From Gemmatimonadota bacterium (lineage in GTDB: Bacteria > Gemmatimonadota > Gemmatimonadetes > Gemmatimonadales > GWC2-71-9), in the NCBI GenBank assembly GCA_003222085.1, contig QHUK01000006.1:1-64000 (forward strand): 64,000 nucleotides of DNA, given 5' to 3'. Under the pieces are notes generated by a model that had not been told where the DNA came from, made no database searches, and saw only the letters and a program-made list of their open reading frames with translations. Positions 9,504 to 17,687 of the stretch are shown here, piece after piece (within the stretch, counting starts at the first letter, position 1; every line of letters starts with the position of its first letter). The position numbers and the translations under genes are program-made.

Positions 9504-10261
9504 TGACGCACGAACAACAGCCCGGGCCGTCAGGCCCCGGGACGATTGAGCCGGCGGAAACGGCGCACGCGGGTGGCGAGGCGACGCATGACGCGCGCCC
9601 TGCCGGGGCTCCGGGTGGTGGTGGCGGGGCGGGTGCCGGCGGTGCCGGCGGTGGCGGCGGTGGCGGCGGTGGAGGCGGACGCGGACGGGGCCGGGGAGGC
9701 CGGGGTCGGGGGCGCGGCGGGGAGCGTCGCGATTCGAGCGAGCGACAGCGCGAGGGCGACGGGCTCATCGAGAACGTCATTTCCATCAACCGCGTCGCGA
9801 AGGTCGTGAAGGGCGGCCGGCGCTTCGGCTTCAACGCGCTCGTCGCCGTGGGCGACGGGCAGGGACGCGTCGGGATGGCCACCGGCAAGGCGAACGAGGT
9901 GAGCGAGGCGGTTCGCAAGGCCGTCGAAGCCGCCCGCCGCCGCATGGTCGAGGTCCCCCTCGCGGGCACGACCATCCCGCACGAGATCATCGGTCACCAC
10001 GGCGCCGGGCGCGTGCTGCTCAAGCCTGCCGCCTCCGGGACCGGCGTCATCGCCGGCGGGCCCGTGCGCGCCGTGCTCGAGTGCGCCGGCGTGCGCGACA
10101 TCCTCACCAAGAGCCTCGGCTCCACCAACCCGCACAACATGGTGCGGGCCACGCTGGACGGACTCCAGCACCTGACAACGGCGCGGCGCGTCGCCAAGGA
10201 GCGCGGCGTCGAGCTCGAGGCCATCCCGTACCGGGCGCGCCAGGAAGTGGCTCATGGCTAG
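9503..10261 (+). CDS. rpsE: 30S ribosomal protein S5 (uS5) with Gly/Arg-rich N-terminal extension
   Basis: S5 is needed for decoding accuracy and mRNA helicase activity. The S5 core begins at about residue 86 ([34 protein letters not shown]), with the C-terminal domain [22 protein letters not shown] and the [26 protein letters not shown] signature. The first about 85 residues are unusual: an acidic/Pro start, a run of glycines at about residues 39-58, then Gly/Arg repeats ([14 protein letters not shown]) resembling an RGG box. S5 is usually about 165-175 residues and this one is 252. The stop overlaps the rpmD start by 8 bp. Confidence 0.97.
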   Translation: MTHEQQPGPSGPGTIEPAETAHAGGEATHDARPAGAPGGGGGAGAGGAGGGGGGGGGGGRGRGRGGRGRGRGGERRDSSERQREGDGLIENVISINRVAKVVKGGRRFGFNALVAVGDGQGRVGMATGKANEVSEAVRKAVEAARRRMVEVPLAGTTIPHEIIGHHGAGRVLLKPAASGTGVIAGGPVRAVLECAGVRDILTKSLGSTNPHNMVRATLDGLQHLTTARRVAKERGVELEAIPYRARQEVAHG

Positions 10262-10526
10262 GCTGCCGCCCACGCGGAAGTACCGCAAACGCAAGCCGGG
10301 CCGCGACCGGCCGCTGCCGCCGCCAGGCAAGGGCGAGCTGCGGATCCTGCAGGTCCGCTCCGGGATCGGGCGGCCCGCGTTCGAGCGGCGAACGCTCGAG
10401 GCGCTGGGCTTGAAGCACCACCAGGCAGTGGTGGTGAAACAGGATCGCCCGTCGCTCCGGGGGATGCTGTATCAGGTGCGTCACCTGGTCCAAGTGACAC
10501 CCGCGAAGGCAAAGGCAGGGGAATAG
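10254..10526 (+). CDS. rpmD: 50S ribosomal protein L30 (uL30)
   Basis: L30 is a small 50S protein. The L30 fold is read from [54 protein letters not shown] at about residues 28-81. A basic/Pro-rich N-terminal extension of about 27 residues ([23 protein letters not shown]) makes it 90 rather than the usual about 60 residues. The ATG at 10254 overlaps the end of rpsE. It is followed 3 bp later by rplO. Confidence 0.95.
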   Translation: MARLPPTRKYRKRKPGRDRPLPPPGKGELRILQVRSGIGRPAFERRTLEALGLKHHQAVVVKQDRPSLRGMLYQVRHLVQVTPAKAKAGE

Positions 10527-10529
10527 GCG

Positions 10530-11060
10530 ATGGCGAAGCCGAAGGCGAAGATAAAGACGAAGCCGAGGCCGAGACCAAAGGCGAAGCCGCGGGCGAAGGC
10601 GCCCAGCCCCGAGCTCCCGCACATCACGCTGTCGACGCTGCGGAGGCCACCCGGCTCACACCGCGCGCGCATCCGCAAGGGGCGCGGGCCGGGCTCGGGA
10701 ATCGGCAAGACGGCGGGGCGGGGCGGCAAGGGCCAGACGGCGCGCCAGGGCGGCAAGGTACGCCCCGGGTTCGAGGGCGGGCAGATGCCGCTCATCCGCC
10801 GCATCCCGAAGCGGGGCTTCACGAACCCGTTCAAGCAGCCCGCCCAGGTGGTGAACGTCCGGCACCTGGGCCAGCTCGCCGAGGGCGTCGAGGTCACGCC
10901 GGACACGCTGTTCGGCGCCGGGCTGGTGCGCCGGCCGGACCGCCCGATCAAGCTGCTCGGCATGGGGGACGTGCAACGTAAGTTCAGCGTGAAGGGCGTG
11001 ACGGTGTCGGCCTCGGCCCGCTCGAAGATCGAGCAGGCGGGCGGCACCATCGCGAGCTGA
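10530..11060 (+). CDS. rplO: 50S ribosomal protein L15 (uL15)
   Basis: L15 is an early 50S assembly protein. The conserved core starts at about residue 35 (LSTLRRPPGSHRARIRKGRGPGSGIGKTAGRGGKGQTARQGG), continues with FEGGQMPLIRRIPKRGFTNPF and ends KFSVKGVTVSASARSKIEQAGGTI. Before it lies an about 28-residue Lys/Pro/Arg repeat (KPKAKIKTKPRPRPKAKPRAK), an extension absent from most L15. The neighbours rpmD and secY are as in the standard spc operon. Confidence 0.97.
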   Translation: MAKPKAKIKTKPRPRPKAKPRAKAPSPELPHITLSTLRRPPGSHRARIRKGRGPGSGIGKTAGRGGKGQTARQGGKVRPGFEGGQMPLIRRIPKRGFTNPFKQPAQVVNVRHLGQLAEGVEVTPDTLFGAGLVRRPDRPIKLLGMGDVQRKFSVKGVTVSASARSKIEQAGGTIAS

Positions 11061-11067
11061 GCCCCCG

Positions 11068-12381
11068 ATGACCGCGCCGCGGCTGCCCAACCTGTTCAAG
11101 GTCCCGGAGCTGAAGGAGAAGATCCTCTTCACGCTCCTGTGCCTGGTCGTGTACCGCGTCGGGGCGCACATCGCGACCCCCGGGGTGAACGTCCAGGCCC
11201 TCGCCGACTTCCTGCGGAACCAGGGTCAGGGCACCCTGTTCAGCCTGTACGACCTGTTCGCCGGTGGGAGCTTCGGCCGCGCGACGGTGTTCGCGCTCGG
11301 CATCATGCCGTACATCTCGGCGAGCATCGTGTTCCAGCTGGCCGCGCCCGTGTTCCCGGTCGTCGAGAAGATGCAGCGCGACGAGGAGGGGCGGAAAAAG
11401 CTCACGCAATGGACGCGCTACCTCACCGTCGTGCTGTGCCTGTTCCAAGCCTACGGGTACGGGCTCTTCACGGAGCAGATTCCAGGGGCCGTGGCGTCGC
11501 CGGGGTTCTTCTTCCGGTTGACGACGGTGCTCACGCTCACCACCGGCGGTGTCTTCGTCATGTGGCTGGGCGAGCAGATCACGGAGCGCGGCATCGGCAA
11601 CGGGGCGAGCCTCCTGATCTTCTTCTCGATCGTGGAGCGCATCTGGCCCGAGACGATCCGCACCGTCGACGCCCTTCAGGCGCGCAGCCTGACGTTTCCG
11701 AAGCTCATCATCGTGCTCGCGGTCATGGTGCTCGTGGTCGCGGGCACGGTAGCGGTCACGGTCGCGGCGCGGCGCATTCCCATTCAGATTCCGCGCAAGG
11801 TGATGGGGCGAGGCCGCATCCGCGAGGGCCAGAAGACGTTCATCCCGCTGCGGCTCAACACCGCGAACGTGATGCCGATCATCTTCGCGCAGTCGCTCAT
11901 CATCGTCCCCGGGACGATCGCCGCGTTCAGCGGCAATCAGACCCTGAAGCACCTCGCCGAGTACTTCAGCGTCACGTCGCCGGTGTACCTGATCACGAGC
12001 GCGCTGCTGATCATTTTCTTCGCCTACTTCTACACGTCGATCATCTTCAACCCTGTGGATCTGGCGGAGAACCTGAAGAAGCAGGGCGGCTTCATCCCGG
12101 GCGTGAAGCCCGGCGCCGCCACGGCGGACTACATCGACGACGTGCTGTCCCGCATTACCTTCCCGGGTGCCATCTTCCTCACGGTCGTGGCCATGCTGCC
12201 GATCGTGGTCTCGAACACCTTCAACATGCCGTTCGGATTCGGCGGCACCGCGCTGCTCATCGTGGTGGGGGTCGCGCTCGACACCGTCACCCAGGTGCAG
12301 CAGCACCTGCTGTTGCGGCATTACGATGGGTTCATGAAGGAAGGGCGCGTCAAGTTCCGCGGCCGCCAGCGGTACATGTAG
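11068..12381 (+). CDS. secY: Protein translocase subunit SecY
   Basis: SecY, the channel-forming subunit of the Sec translocon in the inner membrane. The 437 residues start PRLPNLFKVPELKEKILFTLLCLVVYRVGAHI and show ten hydrophobic segments. Signature motifs include SLYDLFAGGSFGRATVFALGIMPYISASIVFQL, ITERGIGNGASLLIF, IPLRLNTANVMPIIFAQSL and the cytosolic loop with NLKKQGGFIPGVKPG. The C-terminal LRHYDGFMKEGRVKFRGRQRYM is typical. It lies 7 bp after rplO. Confidence 0.98.
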   Translation: MTAPRLPNLFKVPELKEKILFTLLCLVVYRVGAHIATPGVNVQALADFLRNQGQGTLFSLYDLFAGGSFGRATVFALGIMPYISASIVFQLAAPVFPVVEKMQRDEEGRKKLTQWTRYLTVVLCLFQAYGYGLFTEQIPGAVASPGFFFRLTTVLTLTTGGVFVMWLGEQITERGIGNGASLLIFFSIVERIWPETIRTVDALQARSLTFPKLIIVLAVMVLVVAGTVAVTVAARRIPIQIPRKVMGRGRIREGQKTFIPLRLNTANVMPIIFAQSLIIVPGTIAAFSGNQTLKHLAEYFSVTSPVYLITSALLIIFFAYFYTSIIFNPVDLAENLKKQGGFIPGVKPGAATADYIDDVLSRITFPGAIFLTVVAMLPIVVSNTFNMPFGFGGTALLIVVGVALDTVTQVQQHLLLRHYDGFMKEGRVKFRGRQRYM

Positions 12382-12388
12382 GCGGGCG

Positions 12389-12952
12389 GTGTTCATCCTC
12401 CTCTTAGGCGCGCCGGGCTCGGGGAAGGGCACACAGGGCAAGATCCTCGCGGAGCGGCTCGGGCTCCCGAAAATCACGACGGGCGACATCCTCCGCACCG
12501 CGGTCACGACCGGTACGCCGCTCGGTCGCGAGGCCAAGAAGTTCATGGACGAAGGGAAGCTCGTCCCCGACGCGGTCATTCTCTCCCTGATCAAGGAAGA
12601 GCTCGCGAAGCCCGAAGGGTGGCAGGGCGCGGTGCTCGACGGCTTCCCCCGCACCGCCGCCCAGGCCGAGCTCGTGGATCGGACCCTGGGGGAGCGCGGC
12701 CAGCGCCTGAACCACATCCTGCTGCTGGACGTGCCCGAGGAAGAGCTGGTGCGCCGGATGACCAGCCGGGCGGCGCAGGAAGGCCGGTCCGACGACACGG
12801 CGGAGGCCATCAAGACCCGGCTCCAGGTGTACCAGCGCGACACCGCGCCGCTCATCGCCCACTTCGCCCAACGCGGCATTGTGCACCGCGTGCCCGGGAC
12901 CGGCACCGTGGACGCGATCGCGACCGAGATCCGGCGCATCATCGGGCGATGA
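12389..12952 (+). CDS. adk: Adenylate kinase
   Basis: Adenylate kinase interconverts ATP + AMP and 2 ADP in the cytosol. A GTG start at 12389 gives FILLLGAPGSGKGTQ with the P-loop at residues 8-15, the AMP-binding TTGDILRTAV, the DGFPRTAAQAE motif and the LID region R..SRAAQEGRSDDT. With 187 residues it has the short LID without the Cys4 zinc site. It follows secY by 7 bp and overlaps map by an ATGA, the common secY-adk-map order. Confidence 0.97.
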   Translation: MFILLLGAPGSGKGTQGKILAERLGLPKITTGDILRTAVTTGTPLGREAKKFMDEGKLVPDAVILSLIKEELAKPEGWQGAVLDGFPRTAAQAELVDRTLGERGQRLNHILLLDVPEEELVRRMTSRAAQEGRSDDTAEAIKTRLQVYQRDTAPLIAHFAQRGIVHRVPGTGTVDAIATEIRRIIGR

Positions 12953-13710
12953 TCACCATCAAGTCGCCGCGCGAGATCGAGACGATGGCCGCCGCCGGCC
13001 GCCTCGTGGCGCAGACGCTGGCCCTGGTCGCGCGTCAGGCGCGCCCCGGCGTGTCGACCGAGCAGCTCGACCGCGCCGCGGAGGACTTCATCCGCTCACA
13101 CCCCGGCGCCCGACCGTCGTTCAAGGGCCTGTACGACTTCCCCGCCACCCTGTGCACGTCGATCAACCAGGAAGTCGTCCACGGCATCCCCTCGCCGCGC
13201 CGCGTCCTCAAGGAAGGCGATGTCCTGAGCGTGGACGTCGGCGTGTGGCTCGACGGCCTGCACGCGGACTCGGCCGCGACCTTCCCCGTCGGGAAGGTGA
13301 GTCCCGAGGCCGAACGGCTGCTCGCGGTGACTCAGGAGGCCCTGGCCGCGGGCGTCGCGCAGGCGCGGGCCGGCAACCACGTGGGGGACATCGGCCACGC
13401 GGTGCAGCGGGTGGCGGAAGGAGCGGGCTACTCGGTGGTGCGGGAGCTGGTCGGGCACGGGATCGGCTCGGCCTTCCATGAGGACCCGCAGGTGCCGAAC
13501 TACGGCAAGCCGAAACGCGGCCCCCGGCTCATGCCCGGAATGACACTCGCCATCGAGCCGATGGTGAACGTCGGCGGTGCGGACATCCGCACCCTGGACG
13601 ACAAGTGGACGGTGGTGACCGAAGACGGGTCGCTGTCCGCCCACTTCGAGCATACCGTGGCCATTCTCGACAACGGCGGGCCGCCGCGGGTGCTCACGAC
13701 GGCCGACTGA
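12949..13710 (+). CDS. map: Methionine aminopeptidase type I
   Basis: Removes the N-terminal Met from nascent proteins. The ATG at 12949 overlaps the adk stop and gives MITIKSPREIETMAAAGRLVAQTL, 253 residues. Metal ligands of the pita-bread fold are visible: DVGVWLDGLHAD (two Asp), GHGIG (His), AIEPMVNV (Glu) and the final Glu in SAHFEHTVAI. The substrate-side motif NQEVVHGIPS is present. Its 3' end overlaps the convergent ftcD by 17 bp. No infA or rpmJ follows, unlike the usual spc/alpha order. Confidence 0.97.
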   Translation: MITIKSPREIETMAAAGRLVAQTLALVARQARPGVSTEQLDRAAEDFIRSHPGARPSFKGLYDFPATLCTSINQEVVHGIPSPRRVLKEGDVLSVDVGVWLDGLHADSAATFPVGKVSPEAERLLAVTQEALAAGVAQARAGNHVGDIGHAVQRVAEGAGYSVVRELVGHGIGSAFHEDPQVPNYGKPKRGPRLMPGMTLAIEPMVNVGGADIRTLDDKWTVVTEDGSLSAHFEHTVAILDNGGPPRVLTTAD

Positions 13711-15184
13711 CTGCCCTTTCCAATCGGTTCGCCTCTTCGAGCAGCGACTGACCGAGCCCCGGCTCCGACAGCGACGCCACGTTCACCCTGACGTTCTCCA
13801 CCGCCCCCGCGAGCGCCGCGCGGGCCAGCGCTTCACCGACCTTGGCGTCGGAGTGTGCATTCCGATTGCCGATGGTCCCGATCTCGTTCGCGAGCGCGAG
13901 CAGCCGCGCGGCACCGCGGGCCATCGCGAGCGGCGTCTGGGCCGCCCCGATGAGCGCTTCGTCCGCCGCACGGGTCCGCCGGGGATCGCTTTTCGGGAGC
14001 CGGTAGGCCGCGCTGACCTTCGTGTACGCGGCGGCATCGTCGTCCGCGAGACGGCGGAGCTGGGCGCGCAGGGCGTCGGCTTCGGCCAAAATCTCCGCGA
14101 CGCGCTGCTGCACGCCGGCATAAGCCTTCCGCCCGATCGTGAGCCGCGCCACCATGGCGACGAGCGCGGCGGCGAGCGCCCCCGCCAGCGCGGCGGCACT
14201 CCCGCCGCCGGGCACCGGCGCCCCCCCTGCCAGGTCGTCGAGCCAGCCGTCGAGCGTGGGACCCTCGGCAGCCCGGATCTTGGGCTCGAGCAGGTGAGCC
14301 TCGGGATCGGGGAGCTTCAGCGAGGCCGCTCCCGCAGCGAGCACGGCGCGCTCCGGGATCAGCCCCACCACTTCGCTCTTCAGAATCCCCACGCCGCGCT
14401 GCCGGGCCGCCGATTCGACGGCGGCGAACACCGTCGCCGGGGACGTCGTGTCGATGTCCAGCAGGTTCATCGAGACCTGAGCCTTCCCCTCCACCTCGAA
14501 CCCGGAGGCCTGCACCGCCGGGAGCCCCCCGCCCGACGCGCGGATCCGCTTCGCGATGTCCTTGGCGATCGTCACGTCGGTCGTATCGAGGTAGATGTTG
14601 AACGCGACGAGGAACGGCCGCGCCCCGATCGCCGTCGCACCGGCGGTGGGGTGGATCCGCTTGGGTCCGACGTCGGGATCGGCGGCCGGATCCTGCCCGA
14701 TGCGGTCACGCAGGGCTTCAAACTGGCCCTTACGGATGTCGGGTAGGCGCTCGCGCTCCGGGCGGGTGGCCGCCTTCGCGTACAGGTAGACGGGAATCTG
14801 GAGCTCCAGGGCAACCCGCTCGGCGAGCCGGCGGGCGAGCGCGACGCAGTCGTCCATCGTGGCGTCGCGCACCGGCACGAACGGCACGACGTCGGTCGCG
14901 CCCATCCGGGGGTGCTCGCCGCTGTGCCGCGTCAGGTCGATGCGCTCGGTCGCGACGCGCATGGCGGCGAGCGCCGCTTCGACGGCGGCGTCGGGCGGAG
15001 CCACGAACGTGAAGACGGAGCGGTTGTGGGCCGCGTCGGCCTGAACGTCGAGCAGCCGCACGCCGGGGACGCTCGTGAGCGCGGCGCGGAGGGCCTCGAT
15101 GGTCGCGGCGTTGCGGCCCTCCGAAAAGTTGGGCACGCATTCGACGAGGGGAGCGGGCATGCGAAACGCGTTCCGCGTTTTCAT
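13694..15184 (-). CDS. ftcD: Glutamate formimidoyltransferase / formimidoyl-THF cyclodeaminase
   Basis: Bifunctional enzyme of histidine degradation: it moves the formimino group of formiminoglutamate to tetrahydrofolate and then cyclises it to methenyl-THF plus ammonia. The transferase part (about residues 10-310) has LVECVPNFSEGRN, HNRSVFTFV, RMGATDVVPFVP and KRIHPTAGATAIGARPFLVAFN. The cyclodeaminase part (about 330-496) has GGAPVPGGGSAAALAGALAAAL and the helical region to GAVENVRVNVAS. I start at the ATG at 15184, overlapping the upstream stop (ATGA); the ATG at 15160, giving MPAPLVECVPNF, is an equally good alternative. It is the second gene of a minus-strand pair. Confidence 0.94.
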   Translation of the reverse strand: MKTRNAFRMPAPLVECVPNFSEGRNAATIEALRAALTSVPGVRLLDVQADAAHNRSVFTFVAPPDAAVEAALAAMRVATERIDLTRHSGEHPRMGATDVVPFVPVRDATMDDCVALARRLAERVALELQIPVYLYAKAATRPERERLPDIRKGQFEALRDRIGQDPAADPDVGPKRIHPTAGATAIGARPFLVAFNIYLDTTDVTIAKDIAKRIRASGGGLPAVQASGFEVEGKAQVSMNLLDIDTTSPATVFAAVESAARQRGVGILKSEVVGLIPERAVLAAGAASLKLPDPEAHLLEPKIRAAEGPTLDGWLDDLAGGAPVPGGGSAAALAGALAAALVAMVARLTIGRKAYAGVQQRVAEILAEADALRAQLRRLADDDAAAYTKVSAAYRLPKSDPRRTRAADEALIGAAQTPLAMARGAARLLALANEIGTIGNRNAHSDAKVGEALARAALAGAVENVRVNVASLSEPGLGQSLLEEANRLERAVSRPS

Positions 15185-15969
15185 GATCTGCTCAAGAGGT
15201 CCATGAGCCATTTGTGCAGCGTAGGATTTCCGGCGACCACCGACCCGTGCTGCAGCACATCGGGTGAACCGTCCAGCGTCGTCACCACGCCGCCGGCCTC
15301 GCGGACGAGCACCACGCCGGCGGCCACGTCCCATGGGGCGAGGGTCAGCTCCCAGAAGCAATCGAGCCGGCCGGCCGCCACGTCCACGAGATCGAGCGCC
15401 GCCGCGCCCGCGCGCCGGATGCCGCTCGTCGCTCCCATCACGGCGCCGAACTGATCGAGGTAGCGTCGTAGCAGCGGCAGATTCTTGAACGGGAACCCGG
15501 TGCCGACGAGGGCCTGCCGCGGCTCGGTGAGCCCGGACACGTGGAGCCGTCGCTCGCCCTCCCAGGCGCCAAGCCCGCTCGCGCCCCAATACACGCGATC
15601 TCGCGCCACATCATGCACCACGCCGACTCCCAGCGCCCCGTCCACCAACGCCCCGATCGACACCGCGTACTGGGGATAGCCGTGCAGGAAGTTGGTCGTG
15701 CCGTCGAGCGGATCCACGATCCAGACGACGTCGCCCACACGCGCGACCGCCGGCGACAGCTCCTCTCCCACGACACGCGACTCCGGCACCGCATGCGCCA
15801 GCATCTCGGCGATCAGCGCCTCCGCCTGCCGATCCGCCTCCGTCACGAAGTCGTGGCGACCTTTCTCGATCCAGTCCCGGCTGCTCGCCGGCGTGGCGTG
15901 GCGCAGGAAGCGCGCAGCGCGCTCCGCGGCCTGTCTGGCGACATCGACTAAGTCCTTGAGTTCTCGCAC
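15181..15969 (-). CDS. Inositol monophosphatase family protein
   Basis: Mg-dependent, lithium-sensitive-type sugar phosphatase fold; members hydrolyse myo-inositol-1-phosphate, histidinol phosphate or similar. The 262 residues show GRHDFVTEADRQAE, VVGEELS (Glu ligand), WIVDPLDGTTNFLHGYP (the DPxDGTxN signature) and ELTLAPWDVAAGVVLVREAGG (the WDxAAG signature). The GTG at 15969 (VRELKDLVDVARQ) is the best start; no ATG is near. The upstream 39 bp are shared with the divergent trpS promoter. Neighbouring ftcD, a histidine-degradation gene, does not settle the substrate. Confidence 0.9.
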   Translation of the reverse strand: MRELKDLVDVARQAAERAARFLRHATPASSRDWIEKGRHDFVTEADRQAEALIAEMLAHAVPESRVVGEELSPAVARVGDVVWIVDPLDGTTNFLHGYPQYAVSIGALVDGALGVGVVHDVARDRVYWGASGLGAWEGERRLHVSGLTEPRQALVGTGFPFKNLPLLRRYLDQFGAVMGATSGIRRAGAAALDLVDVAAGRLDCFWELTLAPWDVAAGVVLVREAGGVVTTLDGSPDVLQHGSVVAGNPTLHKWLMDLLSRS

Positions 15970-15970
15970 C

Positions 15971-16000
15971 TTGCGGCGCCGACCTCCACCGGCGTAGGTT
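15971..16000 (+). promoter_or_regulatory. Promoter of trpS, near-leaderless
   Basis: TTGCGG at 15971-15976 and TAGGTT at 15995-16000 are 18 bp apart. Only 8 bp separate the -10 element from the trpS ATG, so transcription should start at or next to the start codon. There is no ribosome-binding site in this space, which fits a leaderless mRNA. Confidence 0.6.
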
Positions 16001-16008
16001 GTGAGCCC

Positions 16009-17016
16009 ATGGCGCGCGTCTTCTCCGGCATCCAGCCCTCGGGCGAGCTGCACATCGGCAATTACCTCGGCGCCGTCCAGAACTGGGTCAAGCTGCAGCA
16101 CCAGCACGACTGCCTGTTCTGCGTGGTGGACCTGCACGCCGTGACGCAACCCTACGACACGGCGACGCTGGCCCAGCGCACGACCGACATGGCGATCGGG
16201 TTGTTCGCTTCCGGCATCGATCCGGCGCGGGCCGTCGTCTTCGTGCAATCGCACGTCCCCGAGCACGCGGAGCTGTACTGGCTCCTCAACACCGTCACGC
16301 CCCTGGGCGAGCTCGAGCGGCAGACGCAGTTCAAGGACAAAGCGCAGCGCCAGGAGAGCGTGCCGGCGGGACTCCTGAACTATCCCGTGCTCCAGGCGGC
16401 CGACGTGCTGCTGTACGAAGCAACCCTCGTGCCGGTGGGGGAAGACCAGCTCCAGCATCTCGAGCTGATGCGGGAGATCGCGCGCCGCTGGAACACGCGG
16501 TTCGCGAACGGGTTCTCGTTCCCCGAGCCGCAGGCGCTGCTGTCGACCGCGAAGCGAGTCTTGGGGCTCGACGGCCAGGCCAAGATGTCGAAGAGCCTCG
16601 GCAACACGATCGCCCTCTTCGACGCGCCCGAGACCATCTGGGAGAAGCTCAAGCCCGCGGCCACCGATCCGGCACGGGTCACGCGGAAGGACCCGGGCAA
16701 CCCCGAGATCTGCAACATCTTCACCATTCACCAGGGCTTCTCGCCGCCGGCCACGCTCACGCTGGTGGCGCACAACTGCCGCACCGCAGGATGGGGCTGT
16801 CTCGACTGCAAGCGGGTGCTGGCGGACAATATGATAGCCGCGCTCACCCCCATCCGCGAGCGGGCAGAGCGGCTACAGGCGGAGCCGCGCAGGGTCGCGG
16901 ACCTGCTGCGGGCCGGCGCGGCCAAGGCCCGCGCCCTCGCGCGCCGCACCATGACCCAGGTACGCCGCCGGATGGGCTTCCTCGAGGCTGCGGACCAGGG
17001 AGGGGGGGCGGTCTGA
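16009..17016 (+). CDS. trpS: Tryptophanyl-tRNA synthetase
   Basis: Class I synthetase that charges tRNA-Trp. The 335-residue protein begins ARVFSGIQPSGELHIGNYLGAVQNW with the HIGN signature at about residues 15-18. It has VPVGEDQLQHLELMREIARRWN and the KMSKSLGN signature at about residues 197-204. The length is normal. The start codon lies 8 bp after a -10 box. The final base of its stop is the first base of the mgtC-like ATG. Confidence 0.97.
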   Translation: MARVFSGIQPSGELHIGNYLGAVQNWVKLQHQHDCLFCVVDLHAVTQPYDTATLAQRTTDMAIGLFASGIDPARAVVFVQSHVPEHAELYWLLNTVTPLGELERQTQFKDKAQRQESVPAGLLNYPVLQAADVLLYEATLVPVGEDQLQHLELMREIARRWNTRFANGFSFPEPQALLSTAKRVLGLDGQAKMSKSLGNTIALFDAPETIWEKLKPAATDPARVTRKDPGNPEICNIFTIHQGFSPPATLTLVAHNCRTAGWGCLDCKRVLADNMIAALTPIRERAERLQAEPRRVADLLRAGAAKARALARRTMTQVRRRMGFLEAADQGGGAV

Positions 17017-17687
17017 TGGCCCAGTTCGCGGAACGCATGGTGGAGCTGTTCCGGCTGGAGCTGTTCCTCCAGCTGTGCCTCGCAACGCTGTTCGGGGGCG
17101 CTATCGGTCTCGAGCGGGAGCTCGGCGGCAAACCCGCGGGTCTGCGGACCAACATCCTGATTTGCATCGGCTCGATGCTCTACACCAAGCTCTCGATCAC
17201 GATGGCCGCCGGCACCGCCGACCCGACCCGCATCGCCGCGCAGATCGTGACGGGGGTGGGGTTCATCGGCGCGGGCACGATCCTGCACGCCCGCGGCGCG
17301 GTCGTCGGCCTCACCAGCGCGGCCACGATCTGGGTGGTCGCCGCCATCGGGGTCGCCCTCGGCGCGACGTTCTACTGGGAAGCGGCCGGCACGACGCTGC
17401 TCGTCCTGGTGGTGCTGCGGGGGCTCGGGCGCGTCGAGCGACTGGTGGCGCGGCAATCCACGCGGAGCACGTTGTCGGTGCATGCCCACCCGGACCCCAA
17501 GGTGCTGGACGAGCTCGAGGCCGTCGTACGCCGGACGGGACTCGAGATCGAGCGGCAGGCGAGCCGTCGCGAGAACGTGGACCTGGTGATCGACTTCACG
17601 TTGGTCGGGCCCAAGCCGCTCCACGACGAGGTGATGGTGGCGCTGCTCCACCAACCCGGCGTGCGGACCGTGTCCACCGGCGAGTGA
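17016..17687 (+). CDS. MgtC/SapB family membrane protein
   Basis: Inner-membrane protein of the MgtC family, linked in other bacteria to magnesium limitation and virulence through inhibition of the F-type ATPase. The 223 residues have an N-terminal domain of about four to five hydrophobic segments with the family blocks LFGGAIGLERELGGKPAGLRTNILICIGSML, IAAQIVTGVGFIGAGTILH and GLTSAATIWVVAAIGVALG. A C-terminal ACT-like soluble domain spans about 145-223. I use the ATG at 17016, which overlaps the trpS stop. MgtC versus the YhiD/SapB subgroup cannot be decided here. Confidence 0.9.
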   Translation: MAQFAERMVELFRLELFLQLCLATLFGGAIGLERELGGKPAGLRTNILICIGSMLYTKLSITMAAGTADPTRIAAQIVTGVGFIGAGTILHARGAVVGLTSAATIWVVAAIGVALGATFYWEAAGTTLLVLVVLRGLGRVERLVARQSTRSTLSVHAHPDPKVLDELEAVVRRTGLEIERQASRRENVDLVIDFTLVGPKPLHDEVMVALLHQPGVRTVSTGE

